Shown here one piece after another: positions 36,150 to 47,315 of a DNA stretch of 64,000 nucleotides. A program made the position numbers and the translations under genes. The stretch lies in contig NC_050477.1 in assembly GCF_013373865.1 (NCBI RefSeq), positions 8,728,722 through 8,792,721 on the forward strand, written 5' to 3'. The DNA is from Monomorium pharaonis (taxonomy: Eukaryota; Arthropoda; Insecta; Hymenoptera; Formicidae). Numbering within the stretch: the stretch's first letter is position 1; every line of letters starts with the position of its first letter. The notes under the pieces were generated by a model. The model was not told the origin of the DNA. It ran no database searches and worked only from the letters and a program-made list of their open reading frames with translations.

Positions 36150-39100
36150 AGAGCATGTTCATTCTTATGTTGGTTTCGCATATAGGACTGTTCGATGAGC
36201 AATCTTTTTTACGCGGCCTGTGAAAGTTAAATACAGATCCCGTAAACCCGCGGGTTCTTTTACTCGGATCTATAAAACGCTAGTCGTTCTAAGTAGTTAT
36301 GGTAGACGATAGTCAGACAAATTTGAAAACTCTACGCAACTATTTTGTTCTCTGTACTCTGTATGTATTATTTATTTAAATCGCGTAAATCAAGTCTTAA
36401 AAGATTTATAATACAGTCTGATGAATTGACCTGTCATCACTTGATCGGAATAATTGTTTGAGAAAAAATAATCTGAATAACAAAAATAAGGAGACAACTA
36501 CTTGTCTGAACTATTTTAGTTCTGCTATACCAAAATCTTGTGTATGTGGATTCCACCCCGATTGCAAAATATTATGTAAAGGAATATAAGTAAAATGGAT
36601 GCAAATAAATTTCTAAAATTTATTACTTTTGGCATCTAATTTTAATAATGCACGTTGAGCCGTAATGACACATATGTTGGAGATTCTGCAAAATCGTAAA
36701 AACTTATAAAAATGAAACAAGCAACTTTTTGTTACGTCGTCCGCGGTCGACATCTTTGTACCGAACACGCTTCGCCATATAGCCTAACTTTATCTCTCCA
36801 TTGGATCGTATAAGGTCAGATTTGCTTTGTATCCTTCGTTGATCACCCACGCCTGTGCCCACAGCCATTGTTTGGCGTAGGAAGGCCGTTTCGAGCGAAC
36901 AGGTTCGCATTAAGGAGAGGAATCCAATGTTTCCTGGAAACCACTTGACGATGTGATGCGCGGACTTTCGAATTGCGATGCTCACGCTATTTGGTGGAGT
37001 GTCTTTCATTGTATATCGAGATTCGAGATTAATCATGTTGGATAAGAAATCTTGGTTGGCTCGTTGATTGCCCCGCTGAGCGATCAGTTAGAAATAGATA
37101 CCGTCCGTCTAAATTTACAATATCTTTGCAAATTTATCGAAAATGTTAATTTTGTTCCAATTCGAAACAATATTAGTAAATTTATAGATATATAAATATA
37201 TATAAATATACATATTTAATTATTGTTTTTTAAATAATTAAATATAATTAAATATAATTAAATATAATTAAATAATTAAATATAATTAAATAGTTTAACT
37301 TATATTATAACATATAACTTATTTAATTATTTAATAAATAATATGTAAGTTTAAATATTTAATAAATTGAATGTAATATGATATGAATGTAATATGATAA
37401 AATGTAATTTCTTTCATCACTATTAAATAAAGAACTATATATAAAACTATATATAAAAAATGTGTGTGTGTGTGTGTGTATATATAATTCTTATTTTTAT
37501 ATAAAATATGGTTATGAGAAGAAGCAATATTGTTTGCTATCTTATGTAGAAGAAAAAAATCGAAAAATGGTAATCAACAAAAAAGGGTGGGAAAAGAGAA
37601 TCCTTACGACAGAGATTGCTGAATGAAGGCTACCATCAATGTTCCCTCTACGACAAAATGGGATCCGCGCAAGAATGCAAAGCGATTAGAAGGATGCACA
37701 CCGACGCTTTTTGCGGCGTTACTAAACCTACACTCCTTACAACGACAACAAGCGAGGCAAAGAAATATCCGCACCGACAAAGTCGCCGAGTTTATCCAGC
37801 CGAGCGAGAAAATGCGGCGATTCTTCGCCGTCATCCTTATTACCTTTTGCTGTGATGGTTTTGCGGTTGTGCCGATTCAGATTGGCGACTCATCATCGAA
37901 AGCGAGAGTGAGCCTTGCATTTCCATGCTAATTGCGCTCCAGATTTAAATAAACGAATAAGCGAAAGTGGTTCACGAGCACAAATTGAGCAGATTGGATC
38001 AATAACAGAAGCCCAAGTCAAACGCTAAATATTCCATAGAATTATAGCAAAATTTTTACTTTTAACGTTCTTTTGATATTTTAGAATTTTCTCTGCAAAT
38101 ATTAACACGAATAATAGCTTATAATAGTTTTTAATTTTTATTATTTTCATAATTCTTTGTTGTATCGCAATTATTATTTCATAAATCAAATTTTAAAATA
38201 AATTAAACGAGACGACTAATAATAAATTATACGACACATAAAATTATTAAACCAATTGTCAAGTTTGTTTTTGTAAAGCGACATTTTTTTGTGTGGTAAA
38301 CTACATCGTATGTAATTTTGAGATTGAGGTCGTTTGTTTAGATTGTGTGCGTTGAATTAGCACTACTGCGATAACAGTACCGCAAAGGTGTCATCGAGTT
38401 CTTTGCTTAAACATACGACACGTAACATCATGACAATTATGATATCAATCATGTCTGCATTGCCATCTGTTTCATTAGTAGTTTATAACATGTTTTGTCA
38501 GTAACGAGCATAAACATATTCTGAACAAACACATCGCGTTAACACGTCTACATATTGCAAGAGATATGCATTTTACACATTTTTTATATATTTTAATGAA
38601 TTCGTTAATGTAATAATTATCTATATAGATTTCTTAAAGTCAATATTTGAAATATGCTTGGCTATTGCTCTTTAAAATTGTTTTAAATAGAATTTATTGA
38701 TAAAGTATATACTTTATACATGCAAAATTTACGAGTGAATGAGATGCGAGAAATTTCTGCAATGATAAATTCTTAATCATTTATATAAACCGATACATAT
38801 ATCTACTTATTTTAATGCCATACAAGATTGATTTCATTTTAATGTATATAATCATTATATACGAATCCTTTATGTAACCAACTCCTTCAATTTCCACGAA
38901 AATACACATAAATATGAAACATACTTTAGATAATACCTTTCTATAATAGCCTTCGATGAAATTTTTGAAATCGCGTTAAATTTCTTTCCCACGGTTTTAT
39001 CTTTCTTTCTTCCTTTCGAAAGCATGAACATATATTGTGCCATCCTAAAGGCAGAAAGCGTAAAAAGATGTAACTAAAAAGAGTAGAATTCACGAGACCG

Positions 39101-40690
39101 TAGGTCACTGTTGCAGGTTAACGATCCTCGGGGAGAACCGCGGCAAATCGCTACAGTAAATCGCTATCGGAACCGTTGTAAAGGATACCTCGTGTTAACT
39201 TATCCCGATAGGCCGCGAAACGCGTTCAGTGTTAGAGCGGTTGGAATGGCACGCAGCAAGGGGGCAACATGAGCTGCAGGAAGCAAGATTAGGGCCGGTG
39301 CACCTGCGCCCGGCGTATGGTATAATCGTACATTAAGTGCCTCTAATCCGATAAGAAATTGACTGACAAATCGCTCTACTCTGGCGCTCCCAGACACACG
39401 CACGTGTGCGCGTACACATGTACACTCGAATGCCGCTACGAACCGGCTGAAAGAGAGAGTAAAACTTAATGTCAGTCGACGCTCCGTCATTCCCAAGAAA
39501 CTCTCTACGCGTTAACTGCGAATCGATTGCACGTATTCTCGGTCAGATCAAACGCGTTTGTTACGCACAAATTAGAAAACTGGGAGTAATTTCCCAACAT
39601 GTAATTTCATAAATGCAAAAAAAAAAAGAAAGAGGACAAATACGCAAGCGCGCGTGTATTATATGACTCATTTGCACGATAGACATTCACCGGTATTCGG
39701 TTTCGCGCAAAGTTATAATTAAGAAAATACCTAAAGCGTTTTATGTTTAACATATTGACTGTCGTGACTTCTATTTGAGAATGGCATTTGAAAGGACAGA
39801 CGTCGCGTTTTGTTCCCTAAAGGCCAAAATGCAATTGAGCAATAACGTACTCTTGGAGAAAGGAGGTATTCGATAATAAATATTGGTAGCGGAATATGGA
39901 GTGTCTGTAGACCAGTTATTTCGCAGCTACTCGTAGAACAGACCGACGAATGCATGATAGGCGGTAACAGTATCTTGGATTGAGTGGAGAACGTATTGCC
40001 ACAATCTTGGTGGCGAAGAGTGAGTCCTACCTTGTTCACCAGCGTCAGTCGGTCAATTGCCTCAACGGGAAAACTCGTCGTGTTACCACACTCGTGTTTC
40101 ACACTTCCTCACTGATCGGATGCGGATGGTAGTACCCCTCTCGTTTACGCGCGAAACTCCACTATCACTTTCGCTTAATGGGATGCGCTCACCGTTGCGA
40201 GCGCACAATCTTTTCCCGACAAATCCCGCCGCTCGCTTCGTCTCACGTGACCTATTCGATCGACTCCGTTTCTTCAAATCTACTTAATTATCATCAAAAC
40301 GCTAATGAGATTTCTTTAATAAGTCCAATGACGATAATATGTCTCTCCCTAATTATACAAATTTTTGATATCTAAGTTAACATTTTTAAAGATGTCCATT
40401 TCAATAATTGATCACCTTTCGCCCATCCCACCTCTCTCCCCGTATCTTTTTATATTTCTTTCTGCTCGCTCTCAGTATAGCCTTCTCGTTCCCTTCTCCC
40501 GCTCCCGTGGAATCCCGCGATCGCGAGGAGAGCCAACCGGGACTCCCGATGACAATCAAGGTGTCACCTTGACAAGGCGCTACTATGAATTGTGCAGTGG
40601 GAGTTCGTCAAGAGGGAGATCTCGCGATGGCTCGAGCCTATGGTCTCGGGAGAACTGACAACGGCCTCCGCTCACCGGAGTAAGGTACAC
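36150..40690. other. Gene-free DNA with GC-richer islands
   Basis: Islands at about 36700-37100, 37580-37990, 39040-39560, 39700-40260 and 40470-40690. A 10-bp tandem (aaatataatt) occupies about 37240-37290 and a (TG)n run lies at about 37460-37480. Open frames at 36704-37036 (-), 37623-37931 (+) and 39731-40102 (-) have no recognisable motif and I do not call them. Confidence 0.5.
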
Positions 40691-40692
40691 CC

Positions 40693-40838
40693 TACTACTA
40701 CTACTACTTCACTACTACACTAGTGCTACTTCTAATACTACTACTATTACTACTACTACTACTATTACTACTACTACTACTACTATTACTATTACTACTA
40801 CTACTACTACTACTACTGCTACTACTACTACTACTACT
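40693..40838. repeat. (ACT)n trinucleotide microsatellite
   Basis: About 145 bp of act/cta triplets with a few interruptions (att, tgct). Translations in different frames give poly-Leu or poly-Val, which is an artefact of the repeat. Confidence 0.95.
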
Positions 40839-40839
40839 A

Positions 40840-43800
40840 GTCGCGCGCGCGGGATCGCTCTCCCTCTTTCTGCAGTCTTGGCTGATCCGTTCGCACTGCA
40901 GCTAAGTGTATCTCTCACTCTCCCTGTCGCCCTCCGGTGTCTTTCTCTTTCTTTCTCCGTCTTACACCGACACGCACATGCACTCTCCCCCTCCTCCCAC
41001 CTCTCTCTCTTTCTCTTTTGTTCGCTTCGTTTGCGCCAATCTACCTTCGTTTTCTCTCGGCACTACTCGACCGACTTGAACGTCCTTACCACACGCGAAT
41101 GGCGCACCCACATGAACTCGCCTCGGCCTCGTCGCTCGTGTTCGCACGCCGACACCGACGACGTGTGGAAGCCAGGGCACGCGTGTACGCGCATCCTGTG
41201 CTGCGTGTAAAGAACGCCGGGGATGCTGCGGTAGAGACTACTATGTCGTCAGCGTCTACCGCTGGCCACCGCTACCGCGGCTGTAAGGATAGCTCTCGTG
41301 GGACCAGTAGGTTGCACCGCGCTTTTTCACACCCTTTTTTCACGCATTGTGATACCGTGATACCTATTGACGACCAAGCTATGGTAGATCCTTCATACTC
41401 AACTGAAAATGCATTCAAATAGACTGAACGTCGAAAAAGATGGTACAATTAAACTAGTTTTCAGTACCATTTGATGGATTTTTTGACAATTTTGTAAAAA
41501 TAAAACTGTAGTGGCTATTTGATTTAACTTATGCTCTTTTAACAATTCAATATTAATAATGAAATAGATTTATGTTTTGACAAAAACATGTAATGCAGTT
41601 GTAAACATCAAAATTAATAAGATACAATTAAATACTATTGTTAGAAGTCTGCATGCCACATATATGTATATATGAGTGTATGTTAAATGCAGATGTATAT
41701 GAGTGTTTACAGTATTGAACTGTGGATTTGCAAACTCAAATGACTGTGAGAATTAGTGCCTACAGAAATAATGTACAATTTTATATTAAATTTACAATGT
41801 GCTTGACAATTTCGTGATTTTAGATAGATTTTAGAGATATAACGATGTTGTAACCAATCAAATGCAATAAACTAAGTTGACATTAAGACAGTACTGAAGG
41901 CAGCTGACAAGCATATTATAAATCATCTAATTACTTTGCATTGTTTGCTTTTAACGTTTATAATGAATTAGTTGGAAATTTTCTCTAGCACATAGTAGTA
42001 TATCCCACAATTTTAGCTAATCTCTCATTTCGCCCCAGCGAACATGAAATGTGCGCATTTGGTAGCTTCAAGCTGCAACTTTCAACGAAAAAAAAAACCA
42101 CAAATCTGCAGCCGGCGAAACTATAGTTGTAGACACGCCTTGTGGTCGCGAGAATATCAGGGTGTGACGAGAATAAACGGTAGTCAGCATATGTCTGTGT
42201 CTATTTCGAGTAGTCATTATTACTATGATTGTATACCCGCAACCGGTTAAAACGTTCAGCAGAGCATTACGCTATGTTGTCAATGCTTAAAGAAGAGGAG
42301 TGAAAGGAACCGCATGCTTTCGACAACTTATTCTTTCAACAAAACGCAGCATCAATTTAGAAACTGTGTGTATAATAATATTTTTACACGTGAAATGAGC
42401 TTACATTATTTTCAAAAACGAAAAAAGAATCATTAAATTAAAAAATTGGACAATGATAAATATCTAATTAAATTAAACTGTAAACTGTCGATCTCTATGA
42501 TGAATGACTAATGCAATCTTGTAATTCAGATGTTTTCAAAACTAGATTTTGTTAGCAAAATTCATACCAGTTCTTTATTACTGCATGTACAAAAATCCAT
42601 AAGCAAAGAACCATGTAATGTAGTTGAGTAAGTTTGCAATAAGGCGACTACAAAAAATAGTTGAATAAAATCTCATGGTTTGCCCAGTAAAGATTTCTTC
42701 AGACACGCTTCTTTGGCGAGATGCGAAGCACTCGTGATTACGCTCATTATCACAGCACCGCATCTGAGCGTAATTTCAAATATAATTGCGAACACCTGAT
42801 GAGAGCAGTTTCAGCAAGGGCGATTGCGCGCTTGGTGTGCCACGCGCTAAGATAATTAAGTAAATCGCTTGTAGAAATAAAATCGAGACATCTATTTTAA
42901 TTTGTCACGTGATTTTAATCGATTATACACTTATTATTGTAGCTAGCTCCATAAATTATTTATAGATCATAGTTACTCATAAAAACTTTCTGTATACATC
43001 AATTTCTCATTTCGGATTATAATTTTATTTTTCCATTTTGCGACCTAAATTCTTGATACTAATTATTTTAAAGTCTTTACTCATCAATGAAATATTTTGT
43101 ACTAAAAGTTTTATAGAAATATTATAGCGTCCAGCTGATATTCTATAGATTAGGAATTATTATCAATGGTATTATTAAAATAATAAAACATGATACTGAG
43201 AGACATATATATCCTGAACGAATAAAACGAAGAGAGCAAGTTGATTCAGCGGTGCATCGAAATCGATAAAATCGAGGCGCAGTAGTCATTCGAAAGCCGA
43301 GTTCATTACAAGGCGTTCACGCGCTCGTAAGTTTAGATTTAGGTGGCTCTTGCAAATGAGCCTCTACTGTGCACTTGCCGTTTTGTTTCCTGGGTCATAA
43401 ATATCCCCGCGAGTTGAACGAAACGGTTAGACGATTGGCGAGTGAGCAAGGGAAAAAGAAAACCATCCGTATATTTCTGTTCGTTCATGCGGAATCAGCA
43501 TGTTGTAGATATCGTTCGCGACCTTCCTCTCCCGGGCACGGCTTCGGTTAACGGTGTTCCGTGTCGATGCTGTTGTTCTCTTCTCGGTCCGTGAAGTAAG
43601 AACGCGGCGTCGCAAGACCTTTTACGGTGCGCACGCTAAATTGTCGGAATATGTACCAATAGGAAGACGATGGCCGGTGTAACAACGGCGGATGCAGCCG
43701 CCAACGCCGCTGCAAACGCGCACGCTGCAAAAGAAGCCGTTCATTATGCATCGCTACGATGGTGATGGCAGCGACGATTGCATCCCACGAATATATGTGT

Positions 43801-46070
43801 ATCGGCGAGGAGACGCGCGGCGATGCAACGTCGGCGGGAGGGCGAGTAAGTGAGAATTGCATGCGGCGCGACTTATCACCGAGGATGCGCTTTCGCGGTG
43901 ACAACTTGTTAGCATTAAGCTCCCAACTGTTTTCAAATTATAAGTGTAATACCTCAATACTCAATACGGATACAAAATACAATATATAATATAATATAAT
44001 AATGTCTTACAAAGAAGGTAACTCATTAGTTGATCTATCGTAACAAAAACATCGAAATTTTGTAAAGAAGTAAAAAAGGAATAAATCATTACTTTCTAAA
44101 TAAAAAACAACATTCCTAACTCTTCTGGTTATTGATATAAATGATAAATACTCGAGGTAAGGCGATTATTTTCATAATATATTTGATATAGATCGCAATT
44201 TAATAATAAAAATTTAGAACAAAGAATATTTTCTAAAATTAGAAATGTAATTTTAAATACATATTATTTTAGCTGTAACTAAATAGCGTAAAAAATTTTC
44301 TGGCTAAATATAATCTTTCAATTACAAATTAAAAAATATATTTATTGTTTAATATTTGTTTGTATATAAATATCTTTTTTCGACAAGTACTCGTTTTATG
44401 CGTTTCAAAACTTATCTCTTTTTAACGTAGCGCTGCAACAAAAATAGTGTGTATAATCCTTACAGACTTATGACAATGTACCCTGATCTCAGAATTTTCG
44501 ATTTGCGACAATCTGAGGACGACGAGGTCGCCATAATTTCCGATATTACTCCACGAGAGAGTCGCGCCATAATCTCCATAGCGAAAAGAAACCCGCGTAC
44601 GATGGGGAGCGCGCGGTGTTCCCTGAATGGTGCAATAAAATTAGGCTACCATACATAATGCGTCCTGAGGCGCGCCACCGACAGACGGGACTCCCATACC
44701 TTCGCATTATCCCCGCGGTAATTCTCGGGTACGCGAAACACATTAGTCATTTTCGCATAGGGTGGAGAACGCGCGGGGAGCAGGAGAATAAGGAGGAGAA
44801 GAAGGAGAAGAAGGAGAAGGAGGAGGAGGATGAAGAGAAGGTGGAGGAGAAGGAGGAGTAGGGAACTGACTTATATTCATCCACCTAATCCCCCTCTGAT
44901 GATCAAAGATCCCCGACTGTTGGCGGCACCGTGGACGCGGGCAACAACGACCGCCACCACTGCAAGTCGCTGCCGCCGCGTGTACAGTTTCTTCTGCCGC
45001 TGCCGCACCGCATCGCGCCGTGGGGTAATACAGAAACGATCCGTGCACTTCCGACGAGCGATTCACGTTTTCCGCGGCGCGGCTACTTGGGAGGCGAGTC
45101 GGTTGAATTAACTTAGCCTAACGCCTCGTTTGCCGCGGCTCCGCGCGCGCCTCTGTGGTTGCGCGCACGTGTGTATGGGGTAGGTAAGCCTCGATGCGTC
45201 TGATGCGTTCCGCATACATGTGCGCGATGCATGCGCCTACGTCGCAAGCGTACGTGTGCACGCGCGCACACACGCACGCATACACACGCGTGGAAGGCGT
45301 TGTTCGTCCCTCGCGGTGGCAGCGGCCGCGCGAGAGAGCCCACTGGACAGAGGTAATAAAGCAACAAGACAATGACGGTGATTTACGCGGTCCTACGGCA
45401 AATGGGCTTACCCGCAGATTTTTGCGCGGGCAGCACGCGCGTCGGCGCGAGAGAAAGGTGGAGAGACTCCGCGCGCGATTTATTAATCTCGCCCGTGCGA
45501 CACGCACGCAGATGCGACTTGGACTCTCAGCTCGGCTCGGCTTGACTAGGTGCGGGACGACGCGGCGAGACCAGGTCTCTCTCTCTCTCTCTCTCTGGGG
45601 GATTATTTATTTAATGTAAAATACGATATACGCGGCGATATATCTATCGAAGTCCATGGAACTGGAAAATGCGATTAGGATGTTTTTTACGTATAATATA
45701 ACAACAAATAATTTTTCAACAATTTCTTTGTCATATATATTGCGTAATGCAAATAATGCAAAAATAGGAGTTGATATAAGTAAATAATTTTTGTTCGTCT
45801 TTAATAAAGAGCAAGAGGGGCCTCTTAATATCAAAGATAAGGCACTTTTATGTGTTTATGAGAAAAATATTATACTTTATCTGCAATTGATTTATAAGAG
45901 GTTTTTTTTAATTACGAGCGTGATGTGTGAGCAAATATTAGATACAGCAGTCACGGTTGCAAAGATTGATATTTGCAAAGCTACTCAATAGTCAACCCGA
46001 TCGTCTTCATCCAATTATAGCTGTGAAAAACGATAATTGTATAAAACAAAAGTCAAAAATCATTTGAATT
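40840..46070. other. Gene-free DNA with GC-richer islands and microsatellites
   Basis: Islands at about 40840-41400, 42030-42300, 43190-43920 and 44500-45600. Simple repeats are a purine-rich agg tract (about 44772-44860), acac/cgca alternation (about 45240-45295) and (CT)n about 45573-45596. GC-rich DNA ends abruptly near 45600 and AT-rich DNA follows to the end of the window. No gene is recognised. Confidence 0.5.
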
Positions 46071-46072
46071 GC

Positions 46073-46594
46073 GGATACCGCTCAAAAATATTTGTCTATA
46101 CTTATTTGTTTTTCTTAATTCAATGGTGAGAATTTTAAAGAAGAGTGAATTTCAATCTTCTTTCCTAATGGTCTGGATGTTAATAATAATCTTGATGGTT
46201 CAAAATATTACATTAAACATATATACAAAGTGTCCCGAAATTCGCAAATAAAAATACTATATCAAAAATCTCGAATAATTAAGTAAAATAGTTATTTGCA
46301 TGTATTTTTTCAAACAGTAATTTTTGAGATATTTTAATCTTATATCTCAAAAATTACTATTTAAAATAATACAAATAATTATTTTACTTAATTTTGTCGA
46401 GAACTTTTTCGCTACATCAGTATTTTTATTCGCGAATTTTGGGACACTGTACATGTTTAATGTAAATAAGCCGTCTATAAGATTATTATTAAACATTTAG
46501 GAGATTAAGAAAAAAGATTGAAATTTACTCTTCTTTAAAATTTTCATCATTGAATTAAAAAAGACAAAGTAGACAAATACTTTTGAGCGTATGA
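46073..46594. repeat. 520-bp palindrome with a MITE at its centre
   Basis: The left half (46073-46225) is the reverse complement of the right half (46450-46594). Shared strings include aattttaaagaagagt and taataataatctt. The symmetry reaches the TA dinucleotides flanking the central element. The layout matches that of 10571-11580, but the sequence is different. Confidence 0.85.
46226..46449. mobile_element. 224-bp TA-flanked MITE (CAAAGTGTCCC termini)
   Basis: It starts caaagtgtcccgaaattcgc and ends in an imperfect inverse (gcgaattttgggacactg). TA lies at 46224-46225 and 46450-46451. Inner inverted segments (aaaataatttttgagatat type) make nearly the whole element self-complementary. Mariner-like by target and end structure; no transposase. 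Confidence 0.75.
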
Positions 46595-47004
46595 TAAAAA
46601 AATTCGACAATTTATTTTATTTCTTTCATTTGTCATTATTACACAATTGTGATTAAAAAATTTTGTTTTATTAGAAAAAGTCTTCTAGCTATCTTATGAT
46701 CTGCTTTGTAACGTAACTAGCGATTACATTATTTTTTTTGTGCTTATGAAAAAATCATAGCAGTGTTTATTTTATAAGAGATTATTGTAGCGGTAAGAAA
46801 TTTAATAATTGTTATGCAATTTATACTATATATAATTTTTTATGTTTATACATTAATTTCTGTTGCATGGGATGCTTTGTGTAAAAATATACGTGTATTA
46901 AGTATAAAATATATGTGTATTTACTTTGTCTAAAAGTGTAACATTTATACTTGATAAGACTAAAACATGTTTATATTATTTTTATTGCAGTATAATATAA
47001 TGTA

Positions 47005-47165
47005 TAATGCATAAACGATGATGCATAATTATGCATGAATTTTATCAATGATATAATCTGCACGATTGTACATTGTAATGCACGATTGTACACGAATTCA
47101 ACGATGATCATGCCAAAAGTTGTGCATGATCATCGTTGTTTATGTATTATTTTGCATTATTATGC
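47005..47165. repeat. Inverted repeat / hairpin upstream of lipase gene 1
   Basis: The string aacgatgatcatgc (from about 47099) is followed 10 bp later by its inverse gcatgatcatcgtt. Outer arms (gcataaacgatgatgcat and tgtttatgtattattttgca) extend the symmetry. It may be a small MITE remnant or a hairpin. It lies 150-300 bp upstream of gene 1. Confidence 0.5.
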
Positions 47166-47246
47166 ATTATTTTGTTTAGACGGGATATCTTGCTGTAAAT
47201 TACCCGCTTATCTTTGCGTTTAGTTTATATGGTAAGAACACCACAG

Positions 47247-47253
47247 TATAAAT
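47247..47253 (+). promoter_or_regulatory. TATA-box candidate, lipase gene 1
   Basis: TATAAAT lies 69 bp before the ATG at 47316, in the context cacagtataaat. Gene 2 has a similar context (ccagtatatataaat). Confidence 0.4.
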
Positions 47254-47315
47254 CGCATTTCTTTTTGCGCAAAACAGCAATACATTTAAAAAGTAGTAAA
47301 TATTATTTGCTTAAA

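Noticed and set aside
36704..37036. 110-codon minus-strand frame
   Set aside because: Looked at as a possible transposase or exon; no recognisable motif, splice context or homologous copy in the window.
39731..40102. 123-codon minus-strand frame
   Set aside because: No signal peptide, domain or splice support; overlapping frames on the other strand are similar in quality.
40715..40918. Poly-Leu and poly-Val frames
   Set aside because: Translations of the ACT triplet microsatellite.
12500..45600. CRISPR arrays, bacterial operons, riboswitches
   Set aside because: No such structures; composition, introns and repeats show eukaryotic nuclear DNA.
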